Assembly: GCA_020829485.1 (NCBI GenBank) | Contig: JAIVFU010000179.1 | Coordinates: 1-10,442, forward strand | DNA length: 10,442 nt | Reading direction: 5' to 3' | DNA from: Nostoc sp. CHAB 5834 | GTDB taxonomy: Bacteria > Cyanobacteriota > Cyanobacteriia > Cyanobacteriales > Nostocaceae | In this document: positions 1 through 6,193 of the stretch, piece after piece | Position numbering within the stretch: the first letter of the stretch is position 1 | Layout: each line of letters begins with the position of its first letter | Translations under genes and position numbers: made by a program | The notes under the pieces: generated by a model | What the model was told of the DNA's origin: nothing | The model's database searches: none | What the model saw: only the letters and a program-made list of their open reading frames with translations

Positions 1-13
1 CCACGTAAATTTT

Positions 14-34
14 TGGTTAACTACCAATTAACCA
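14..34. repeat. Inverted repeat TGGTTAA / TTAACCA
   Basis: Perfect 7-bp arms (14-20 and 28-34) flank a 7-base spacer in an AT-rich stretch at the window edge. It could be an operator or the end of a terminator for a gene outside the window. No T-run follows on the plus strand, and nothing in the window shows which gene it serves. Confidence 0.4.
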
Positions 35-65
35 TTAGATCTGTGGCTCGTCTGTTCACGCGCAA

Positions 66-248
66 TTATTTTAAGTACAAAAAAAGCAGTGGCGTAAGTA
101 AAAGCAAGCCGAGTAATAAGTCGAGTGGCCATGCGGGAATGATCCGAACTTCCGGCGACGGCGTGTGAATCACGTTTAACATCAGCTCCCACAACCCCTT
201 GAGATTTACTGGATATCTCTTTTCTTTTGGTGGCTCAAAAGGGATCAT
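66..248 (-). CDS. Possible small tail-anchored membrane protein (60 aa)
   Basis: I do not recognise this protein. From the ATG at 248 it would have 60 residues. It starts with a polar, proline-rich part (MIPFEPPKEKRY), continues through a segment containing HTPSPEVRIIPAWP, and ends in a run of about 18 hydrophobic residues rich in Leu, then YLK. That pattern suggests a C-terminal membrane anchor with the N-terminus in the cytoplasm. AGGA lies about 9 bases upstream of the ATG, which favours it over the in-frame TTG at 317. The gene stands alone, facing the left edge of the window. The ordered polar-then-hydrophobic layout argues for a real gene, but the short length means it could be chance. 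Confidence 0.35.
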   Translation of the reverse strand: MIPFEPPKEKRYPVNLKGLWELMLNVIHTPSPEVRIIPAWPLDLLLGLLLLTPLLFLYLK

Positions 249-522
249 GAATTTTGTCCTAATTCTGACCGTTGCGGTACTAGGCAAGTGTTGAATTTTC
301 GTGAACGCTGAACACAAAGGGCCTCAGAATTATCCTGAGCTTTTGATGAGTTTCGAGGTCATCCAACCGTCTCTGGCGTCGAATCCCAACAACCGACTGT
401 CACAAGTGACCGGAATTACCGCAAAATATCGCTCGACGGAAAATCATTAGCGATATCGCCGACTGGCTGGTGCAGCACGCAGTCATGCTCGAACTGGTCT
501 CACGCAAATTTTGGCGGTTTCA

Positions 523-554
523 CCCTGTTATCCGCGATAACAGGGAGGTTTTTT
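523..554 (+). terminator. Terminator-like hairpin followed by six T
   Basis: CCCTGTTATC (523-532) and GATAACAGGG (536-545) form a perfect 10-bp stem with a 3-base CGC loop. AGG follows, then six T (549-554). This has the form of a Rho-independent terminator on the plus strand, although three bases separate stem and T-run. No complete plus-strand gene lies upstream in the window, so it may belong to a decayed gene or to a dispersed repeat. Confidence 0.45.
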
Positions 555-775
555 GCCCATCGAAGGACTTCGGCCGAGCCACTGCGCGCGCTGCAGCCAG
601 TTTCGCTGACAATCCGCCAAAAATTATCAGGGAAGGCCCGTTCGAATACCCGGCTGCGAACACGGAGCGGCAATTGTCCGAACACCGACAGGCAGTGCTT
701 GAAAAAGGTCACCTAAATTTCTTTGAAAATCATCTGGGCAATTGCGCTGCGATAAGGTAATACTGACGTCAACGA

Positions 776-794
776 GGATGATCACGAATCATCC
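776..794. repeat. Inverted repeat GGATGAT / ATCATCC upstream of methylase
   Basis: Perfect 7-bp arms (776-782 and 788-794) surround a 5-base spacer, about 90 bases before the methylase start. The size suits a dimeric regulator's operator, but no promoter elements could be placed next to it. Confidence 0.3.
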
Positions 795-881
795 CGACAC
801 ACTGCCGCCAAGGCTCCGTCCGCGGACCATCCAGCCCGATAACCGGGTTGGGCCGATGGTCCATTTAAAAGGAACTTGGCA

Positions 882-2222
882 GTGAATAATCTTACTTTGT
901 CATATCGTTCGCCGGGACAGATCAAACCCCGACTTAGACAGTGGCGTCCACACTCTTCCCAACAGATCGGATTGGTGGAGAATTCGCTGCGTGAACACGG
1001 GTGCGTGGAGGCTGTGCTTATTGACAGCGAGGACCGCGTAGTATGCGGCCAGGCTGTTGTCATCGCTGCACAGAATATCGGCCTCAATAGTATACCCGTT
1101 TTATGCGTCGACAACCTGAGCGACGAGCAGCTTCGCGCCTATGCTATCAAGGCAAACCGCATAGCCGACCTTGCCGGCTATGATGAGGCGTTGCTCGCAC
1201 TCGAGCTGAACGAGATCAACGAGCTGCTTGGCGGTGATCTGGATTTTGCTGATTTCGGATTTGAGCCTGCCGAACTCGACCGCATTTTGGGCCTGACGGA
1301 TATCGAGCGAGACGAGCTGCTCGATGTTGTTCCCGACATCTTGCCCGAACAGGCGGTGAGCAAGCCGGGTGACCTGTGGCTAATCGGCGAGCACCGACTT
1401 TATTGCGGAGATGCGCTTATCAATGACAGTTACGTCATGCTGCTTGACGGCCAGCTGGCGCAATTGGTCTTAAGTGATTTGCCATATAATCTTCCTGCTC
1501 AAACGATCTCTGGAAATGGCAAATTTCAACATCGCGATTTTTTGCAGGCGGCCGGCGAGCTATCGCCAGACCAGTTCACGCGGTGGCTGACCAAGGGTCT
1601 CAGACTGATGCGCGCGCATAGCGTCGATGGTTCATTGCATATGCTGTTCATGGGTAGACAGTTTCTGCTGGAACTGCTGCGCGCTGGAAAGATCGTTTAT
1701 AGCGACCTCAAGGACATCGTGACATGGGTTAAAAAATCGGGCGGACAGGGCCCGCTATATCGGTCGCAAACAGAGTTTGTGGTAATCTACAAAAGCGGAG
1801 AAGGTAAATATATCAATAATATAGCCATGGGTAAATATGGGAGAAACCGGACAAACGCGTGGTTTTACGACGGCATGAACACCCCCTCGGCCGAGCGGGA
1901 TGAACTTCTGGCTTCGCATCCGACGTGCAAACCGGTCGAACTTTTGGCTGACGCCATCCTAGATGCCTCCACCCAAGGCTCGATTGTTCTGGATCCCTTT
2001 GCCGGCTCAGGCAGCCTGATCCTGGCAGCGCACAAGGTCCAGCGCCGCGCGTATGCGATGGAACTCGATCCCCTCTATGTCGATGTCAGTCTGCGGCGAA
2101 TTTACAATACGCTCGGCATAGATGCCGTCCGCGCATCCAACGGTGCGTCGTTCGCAGATCTCGATGCCCAGGCACGGGAAAAATCCGCGTCCATCAATAC
2201 GGGCAAGGAGTCAGCCGCATGA
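882..2222 (+). CDS. ParB-like domain / DNA methyltransferase fusion
   Basis: Predicted SAM-dependent DNA methyltransferase (amino-methylating, N6-adenine or N4-cytosine) with an N-terminal ParB/Srx-like domain. Counting from the TTG at 876: residues about 10-115 are ParB-like, but the usual GHxR motif is replaced by CGQAV, so this half is probably not an active nuclease. Residues 166-180 (PGDLWLIGEHRLYCG) open the methylase domain. Motif IV is DLPY (201-204), a variant of DPPY. RSQTEFVVIYKSG (297-309) and SHPTCKPVELLADAI (347-361) follow, then the SAM-binding DPFAGSG (373-379) and MELDP (395-399). Motif IV before the SAM motif places it in the beta class. The GTG at 882 is preferred because AAAAGGAA (867-874) lies about 8 bases before it; the TTG at 876 is too close. 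The stop overlaps the next ATG (ATGA). No restriction enzyme is adjacent, so it is probably an orphan island or prophage methylase. The target site is unknown. Confidence 0.9.
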   Translation: MNNLTLSYRSPGQIKPRLRQWRPHSSQQIGLVENSLREHGCVEAVLIDSEDRVVCGQAVVIAAQNIGLNSIPVLCVDNLSDEQLRAYAIKANRIADLAGYDEALLALELNEINELLGGDLDFADFGFEPAELDRILGLTDIERDELLDVVPDILPEQAVSKPGDLWLIGEHRLYCGDALINDSYVMLLDGQLAQLVLSDLPYNLPAQTISGNGKFQHRDFLQAAGELSPDQFTRWLTKGLRLMRAHSVDGSLHMLFMGRQFLLELLRAGKIVYSDLKDIVTWVKKSGGQGPLYRSQTEFVVIYKSGEGKYINNIAMGKYGRNRTNAWFYDGMNTPSAERDELLASHPTCKPVELLADAILDASTQGSIVLDPFAGSGSLILAAHKVQRRAYAMELDPLYVDVSLRRIYNTLGIDAVRASNGASFADLDAQAREKSASINTGKESAA

Positions 2223-2974
2223 CTAAGAGTTCAAGAAGCTCACATCCATCGCGGTCCGGTCCGCGCCAACCTAACCCCGAAGGATACCAGGTCGGACCGG
2301 GAAACCCTCCCTTTCCGACACGCTTTGAAAGGGATGCACCGTCCCCAAACCCTGGCGGTCGTCCAGCCAAGAAGAAACAGGAGGCTTTAATGAATTCTCT
2401 CGACGCTTTTCAAAACACCATCATCAAGCATGGCGAGACCAAAATGCCGCTTTTTCGTGACGGAGAAAATGTGGAATTGTCGCGGCTGGAGGCGTTCCTG
2501 GACGTCGTTTTTAAACTGGCCGTCAAGGGAAATCCCAAAGCACTGGCGCTATATATGATGGCACAAAAGGAAGCAGCAGAGGCAGCGAAAGTATTCAAGG
2601 AAGGGATATTACTCGCCGCGAACGAACACATAGATCGCTGGCTGGCCGAGTTCCTTCAGAATGAGCGTAAAGGCAAACCGATGCCCCCATTTGTCTATCC
2701 CGATCCTCGTGATATTATCATCCATCCAGACGGCTCGGTTGAAATTGTTGGCCCGATTAATGTGCAGCAGTATCTGCTCACGGATGAGATAATGCATCAC
2801 CGAGACGAGCATATTGAGCTGTGGGATAAAGTGCTGATGGTTCGCAAATCATCATGCAATGACCTCGAACGGGAATGGCGCAAGCGCAGCAAACACATAG
2901 AAAAAATGAACAGTGTGCTGCCGCCACGATTGCGAAAGTCGTTGCCACCCCTGGAGAAGTATCTTCGTGAGTAG
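2219..2974 (+). CDS. DUF5681 domain-containing protein
   Basis: A 251-residue protein whose N-terminal part carries a DUF5681-type signature: VGPGNPPFPTRFERDAPSPN (26-45), then PGGRPAKKKQ. In the family this appears as a PP..TRF..G.SGNP.GRP pattern. The rest is charged and mostly helical, with EAFLDVVFKLAVKGNPKALA (residues 87-106) and a segment rich in Lys, Arg and Glu towards the end. No catalytic motif, signal peptide or membrane segment was seen. The ATG overlaps the methylase stop codon, so the two are translationally coupled. Proteins of this family are commonly encoded beside ParB-methylase fusions in prophages and islands. Their function is not established; nucleic-acid binding is plausible from the basic composition but unproven. 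Confidence 0.85.
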   Translation: MTKSSRSSHPSRSGPRQPNPEGYQVGPGNPPFPTRFERDAPSPNPGGRPAKKKQEALMNSLDAFQNTIIKHGETKMPLFRDGENVELSRLEAFLDVVFKLAVKGNPKALALYMMAQKEAAEAAKVFKEGILLAANEHIDRWLAEFLQNERKGKPMPPFVYPDPRDIIIHPDGSVEIVGPINVQQYLLTDEIMHHRDEHIELWDKVLMVRKSSCNDLEREWRKRSKHIEKMNSVLPPRLRKSLPPLEKYLRE

Positions 2975-3022
2975 AAGCGGTTCTTTACCCCTGCGTGTGT
3001 TGTAAGGGCTCTGACCTTGATG

Positions 3023-3830
3023 TTATTTTCGCCGCCGAATGTCGAAGGTCGGATCCCCGAGATCAGACACTGAGCGGTGTGGACAAGGGCGACTACGTAA
3101 AATACGCATTCGATCGGAAGGATGGATCGTATGCGTATTTCCATCATACTCGAGGCATTGGCCCATTGTCACAGGTGAGTTCCACGGTAACAAAAGCTGC
3201 ATAAACAATCCAACTGCGGTTGATGCGAGGACGCCGTTCGGCCAGACCACTTGTGGTTTGCCCCCAGCTGCTCCGTAGTTCCGTCCTTCGATTTCGAGCG
3301 CCTCGTCGGTTACGATGCCAAGGCATCGCAGGCATGGTGCACCTGGGACTGAAAGAACGACTTGCCCTGCGACAATGAATCCGGGTCCTGCCTCATGAAC
3401 GTCCATGCCTTGGTCGATATATGGCATGAGCAACCGGCGGCTCAGATCCTCGAGCTGATCCTTTGCGGTCACGCTGTCGAGGCATCCAAACACCACATCG
3501 CCATGCCGTATTTCGTCGAGAGCATTTTGCCATTTGCGAGCAATAGGAGTTATGCGGGCAGTTGGATTTACAGCCCGGATCATCCGGGCAGCTATGTCAA
3601 CTTTCCGCATTTTGTTTTCGACATCGGCATATGTACCGCCCACTAGCCGGTTCAAATTGGTTTCATTGATGACGTCATCGTCTATGAGAATGAAACCCCC
3701 TACACCAACATGGGCGGCTTGCTGCGCGACATGTGATCCGCCGCCTCCAAGTCCGGCGATCACGATTGTTACATCATCCAACCGACTTTCGTTCTCGGCG
3801 CCAAAAGCTCTGACGATCTAACCAACTCAT
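3023..3830 (-). CDS. E1-like (ThiF) ubiquitin-activating enzyme, +1 frameshift near codon 9
   Basis: Predicted to adenylate the C-terminus of the operon's ubiquitin-like protein. Counting from the in-frame TTG at 3781: ATP-binding GLGGGGSHV (10-18), DDDVINETNLNR (34-45) with the usual Asp and Arg, Lys57, and CLDS at 100-103. Zinc-type ligands are likely Cys150/Cys153 (PCLRC) and Cys233/His235 (PCPH). The crossover region reads QVVWPNGVLAS, with no cysteine at the place of the E1 catalytic Cys. The natural start is very probably the ATG at 3830, which overlaps the JAB stop (ATGA). Its frame reads MSWLDRQSF and then goes out of phase; skipping one base at the TTTT run (3806-3803 in the coding sense) restores GAENESRLDDVTIVIAGLG, the expected E1 N-terminus. 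The full product would have 268 residues. A shorter product from the TTG would lose only the N-terminal helix. The break may be programmed, a mutation or an assembly error. Confidence 0.88.
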
Positions 3831-4333
3831 AGCGGACTCCAGTCTCGGGCGTAGCGGTTTCCAATTTGGGTAAAGGTGTGGATAGGTGAGGGGCTTTTGT
3901 CGTCCGCGAGCCAGATTAAGCCTGCGGCAGAGTCATTGCTAAGCACTATCATGCCTTGCGGCATCCCGGGAACGGTCGCAAAGAAACTCGGAACAAATTC
4001 CGATCCACTTCTTAAATCTACGTTGCTAAATTCTGGCCGTCCGTCGTGACAATGGGCATGGACATGAATGAGCGCGGACTTGGGCCGATAGGCCAGTTGG
4101 GCTGCTTTGCGAAAAGCTTCAGGTCCAATGGCAGCGCCAACGTTTTTAGAAACGATATAATCGCTATCCGCCACCGGCTGATAATTCCGGACAAGTAGCA
4201 GTAATTTTCCCGGAGAAGACGTTGCGGCGGCAACCATGAACCCGACACGCTCCCAAGCATGCGGGTGCGGACGTTCCAAATCTGCCCGAATTTGGGAAAG
4301 CATGTCAGACCGTATGCGGATGGCGATATTCAT
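3827..4333 (-). CDS. JAB/MPN (JAMM) isopeptidase, Mov34/PAD-1 type
   Basis: Predicted zinc metalloprotease of the JAB1/MPN superfamily, 168 residues. It would trim the ubiquitin-like precursor, remove it from targets, or both. The JAMM ligands are visible: Glu28 in WERVGF, the His cluster HVHAH (90-94), and Ser103 and Asp106 in FSNVD. The domain fills the whole chain, with no signal peptide or membrane segment, so it should be cytoplasmic. Its ATG overlaps the E2 stop (ATGA at 4330-4333), and its own stop overlaps an ATG for the E1 (3827-3830), so the order E2-JAB-E1 is translationally coupled. Phage-tail and RadC-like relatives share the fold, but the E1/E2/Ubl context makes deconjugation or maturation by far the best assignment. 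No key residue is missing. Confidence 0.9.
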   Translation of the reverse strand: MNIAIRIRSDMLSQIRADLERPHPHAWERVGFMVAAATSSPGKLLLLVRNYQPVADSDYIVSKNVGAAIGPEAFRKAAQLAYRPKSALIHVHAHCHDGRPEFSNVDLRSGSEFVPSFFATVPGMPQGMIVLSNDSAAGLIWLADDKSPSPIHTFTQIGNRYARDWSPL

Positions 4334-4677
4334 ACCACCGCCTCTGCGCCTTTTACCGCTTCAATATGGCCCGCCAAAATATCTAACCATGGCTGATCTG
4401 CCGGAATCCCGCTCCACGAAAATGCATACCAGTTTAAAGCTTTGATGACATGTGGCCCCCAGTTGCGGTTTACAGGCAGTTGCTCCGCAAAGAACAGCCG
4501 TGTGTCATAACCATCGCGCGCCCGAGGACAGAGCAATCCGTCCACGGTATGAGTTTCACCTGCGCATAAAACCTTTAAGCCTGGGAGGAATACTAGCGGA
4601 TCGCCGCCGTCATCCCATAACTCGGCTCCGGGACAAAGAGCCCGGAGCCGAGCAACTTGAGCATCATGCTCGGTCAC
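4330..4677 (-). CDS. E2-like conjugating protein (Prok-E2_E / E2-UBC family)
   Basis: A 115-residue protein resembling the bacterial E2/UBC family E. Supporting segments are VDGLLCPRARDGYDTRLFF (45-63), NWGPH (72-76), the aromatic ALNWYAFSW (80-88) and DILAGHIEAV (99-108). It should accept the activated ubiquitin-like protein from the E1 and pass it to a target. Its cysteines (15, 38, 50) do not sit in an HPN-x-Cys arrangement as in eukaryotic E2s. Ser87 or Ser89 in FSWSG lies in the most conserved-looking block and is a candidate acceptor; that is inference. Translation starts at GTG, which overlaps the Ubl stop (GTGA, 4674-4677). A perfect GC-rich hairpin covers codons 9-19. Family assignment is fairly secure from sequence plus context; the mechanism is not. 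Confidence 0.8.
   Translation of the reverse strand: MTEHDAQVARLRALCPGAELWDDGGDPLVFLPGLKVLCAGETHTVDGLLCPRARDGYDTRLFFAEQLPVNRNWGPHVIKALNWYAFSWSGIPADQPWLDILAGHIEAVKGAEAVV
4621..4652 (-). promoter_or_regulatory. Perfect 12-bp hairpin inside the start of the E2 gene
   Basis: CTCGGCTCCGGG (4621-4632) and CCCGGAGCCGAG (4641-4652) are exact inverse complements separated by 8 bases. In the mRNA this is a very stable stem 25 bases after the E2 GTG start. No U-run follows in the coding sense, so it is not a standard terminator. It could slow ribosomes or RNA polymerase, or act as an RNase processing barrier, so that far more ubiquitin-like protein is made than E2, JAB and E1. Confidence 0.55.
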
Positions 4678-4958
4678 GACGACTGACCGATCGGAACATG
4701 TGACGTGAAAACCATACCTTCGCGGACGTTTACTTTCCGACCGGGCTTCAGCTCTTTGAATTCACCATCGGGTTCGATGAGGTCGAGGATATGGCCGGCA
4801 GGAACGCCAAAAAGCTCAATCAGCTCTTCCGTCGTCCACTGCCGCCGCTCAACCTCAAAGGGCTGCTCGCGATATTCGATTGAAACCGTGCCTTTGCCGT
4901 CCGGTTTCGGCGGTTTGGGTGCCTTGTTATTGGGCGGTTTGTCATCTGGTGTAGTCAT
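4674..4958 (-). CDS. Ubiquitin-like protein (multiubiquitin-type, single beta-grasp domain)
   Basis: Predicted ubiquitin-like modifier of 94 residues. A Pro/Lys/Asn-rich flexible tail (residues 4-21, with PPNNKAPKPPKP) precedes one beta-grasp-like domain (about 23-90): VSIEYREQPFEVERRQWTTE, then ELIELFGVPAGHILDL, EPDGEFKELKPGRKVNVREG and a final strand. It matches the Multi_ubiq pattern of a strand, helix, GV/DL loop and charged strands. The chain ends VPIGQSS, so a C-terminal glycine (Gly91) would be exposed only after removal of QSS, a natural job for the JAB protein. The ATG at 4958 is chosen because GGAGAA lies about 6 bases upstream; the GTG at 5006 would add 16 residues without a clear site. 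It is the first gene of the operon, and its stop overlaps the E2 start (GTGA). Confidence 0.82.
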   Translation of the reverse strand: MTTPDDKPPNNKAPKPPKPDGKGTVSIEYREQPFEVERRQWTTEELIELFGVPAGHILDLIEPDGEFKELKPGRKVNVREGMVFTSHVPIGQSS

Positions 4959-5086
4959 GTATTTTCTCCAGCAGCGGGAATCGCCGCTGCCGTTTAAATA
5001 CCCCACAACCGAACGCTACGGCAACTATGTGTAACGCATTAGGTAACAGAAAATATTCAAGCTACTGAAACGCAAGGGGTTTCATT
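4959..5086 (-). promoter_or_regulatory. Leader region of the ubiquitin-like operon
   Basis: This 127-base gap follows the HTH-ImmA gene. Just past that gene's stop, TGAAAC (5066-5071) and GTTTCA (5079-5084) can form a weak 6-bp hairpin without a T-run. Two GTAAC-type repeats (5031-5036 and 5043-5049) resemble those before the toxin gene. A good ribosome-binding site (GGAGAA) lies next to the Ubl start. No -35/-10 pair could be placed with confidence, so read-through from the toxin/ImmA operon is equally possible. Confidence 0.4.
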
Positions 5087-6193
5087 TCAGTTCCCCGCCC
5101 ACTCATAAGTGGTACGCAGATGGTTCATCTCCGAAAAGGCAATTACTCCATTATGTTGAAGCTGACCGACTACAATTCCGGCACTGATGCCTTGCTTCGC
5201 AGCGAAATTGATGATGCCGTCTTCGGATCCGTCGAATTTAGTAATGAATCGGCGCATCGCATCTGAAGGTACGAGAAAATCGGCTGCCCAAGCATTGGCC
5301 TCGGCCTCTTGTTTTGGATTTGCACTGCCTGGTCCCTTGGTCATGTCGATGAATATTTCTTTTCGGCTATGTAGAAGCAGATGTGCACACTCATGGAAGA
5401 AGGTGAACCAAAAATGATCATGTTTCATATGGCGAAAGCTCTGTTGGATTAGTGCTTTGCGGGGCGAGAGCCATCGTGATACGCCGCTGGCGCGAACCTT
5501 AGGAAGCGGTTTTTCCAATACGAATACAACGCCGGCGGATGCACATTTTCTTTTCAGATCGTCCAGAGCTTCATTCACTGGAACCAGTGTCAGTTCTCGC
5601 AGTTCGTCCAACACCGTCAAAAAATTTTCTCGGTCATAGTCGGCTGTTTCCGTCAACGCCGCTTCTCGTTCGCCGATCCGCAACCATGCTGCGAGCGACC
5701 ATTCGTCGTTTTTAAAGACGTCAGACGTGCGAAAGTCGACCGCCATGAGATCATTAAGGCGCTCCTCGCACGCCGTAACACTTGCCACCCCGAAATATTT
5801 CAGGAGAATGTCAACTTGCGCCGCTTTAATCGGGGTTCTTTCAATTAAATTGCGGTCGGCCATCTCTTTTAGCGGGAATTTTTTTGCCCAGTCGAAATGA
5901 CTGGCCAGCAGTTGGTTTTCGTTTTCGCGGGCTTGATGTAGTTGAAAGGCAGCTTCCATGTTTATGAGAATGGCAGCGGGAAGATTGAGAACGCGCTCAA
6001 GTTGCAAAGCAGTCTCTGGTTCCACTGGCGCTTTTCCAGCAACGATTTCCGAGATAAGCTTACCTGATCGACCGCAGCGTCGCGCCAATTCGCGCGCGGA
6101 TATTTGCAGCGTATCGAGATATTCTTCGATCAAATCGCCTGGTGGACAGGCATAATCTGGCGAATAGGTGAAGCGCGGGGCGGACGTCTTCAT
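5087..6193 (-). CDS. HTH (XRE/HigA-like) - ImmA/IrrE metallopeptidase
   Basis: A 368-residue cytoplasmic protein. Residues about 18-75 form a HigA-type helix-turn-helix (ISARELARRCGRSGKLISEI, 31-50, and APVEPETALQLERVLNLPA after it). A helical middle region follows. The C-terminal half is an ImmA/IrrE zinc peptidase with HECAH (267-271) in FTFFHECAHLLLH and a third-ligand block EAEANAWAADFLVP (296-309). Such proteins repress their own operon through the HTH and can cut partner repressors or toxins. The ATG overlaps the toxin stop (ATGA, 6190-6193), so it is the antitoxin or regulator half of a toxin-antitoxin unit. It lies directly upstream of the ubiquitin-like operon on the same strand and may regulate it. 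All zinc ligands appear present. Confidence 0.9.
   Translation of the reverse strand: MKTSAPRFTYSPDYACPPGDLIEEYLDTLQISARELARRCGRSGKLISEIVAGKAPVEPETALQLERVLNLPAAILINMEAAFQLHQARENENQLLASHFDWAKKFPLKEMADRNLIERTPIKAAQVDILLKYFGVASVTACEERLNDLMAVDFRTSDVFKNDEWSLAAWLRIGEREAALTETADYDRENFLTVLDELRELTLVPVNEALDDLKRKCASAGVVFVLEKPLPKVRASGVSRWLSPRKALIQQSFRHMKHDHFWFTFFHECAHLLLHSRKEIFIDMTKGPGSANPKQEAEANAWAADFLVPSDAMRRFITKFDGSEDGIINFAAKQGISAGIVVGQLQHNGVIAFSEMNHLRTTYEWAGN

Larger units (their letters stand above)
249..881. other. Long intergenic region without a convincing gene
   Basis: No protein in this stretch looks real. A plus-strand frame stays open from after the TGA at 407 to 760, and a minus-strand frame covers 500-712. 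Neither has a clear ribosome-binding site, recognisable motifs or a likely fold. The region holds a 10-bp palindrome (GCGATATCGC, 450-459), a strong hairpin with a T-run (523-554) and an inverted repeat (776-794). It may be decayed mobile DNA. The promoter of the methylase operon must lie in its right part, but I see no clear -35/-10 pair. Confidence 0.5.

Noticed and set aside
450..459. Palindrome GCGATATCGC
   Set aside because: Short and isolated, with no neighbouring gene or second copy to give it meaning.
523..541. Partial resemblance to the I-SceI homing endonuclease site (CCCTGTTATCC)
   Set aside because: Only about 11 of 18 bases match and the match is explained by the hairpin arms; no homing endonuclease gene is present.
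470..760. 96-residue plus-strand open frame in the left non-coding region
   Set aside because: GTG start without a ribosome-binding site, no recognisable domain, and it is crossed by the terminator-like hairpin.
3023..3781. Taking the TTG at 3781 as the natural E1 start
   Set aside because: It has only a weak ribosome-binding site, and the codons before it (RAFGAENESR) read like conserved E1 sequence joined to the ATG at 3830 by a one-base shift. Kept only as an alternative.
3023..4958. CBASS Cap2/Cap3 module
   Set aside because: The E1 and E2 are separate proteins rather than a Cap2-type fusion, a dedicated Ubl gene is present, and no CD-NTase or effector gene occurs in the window.
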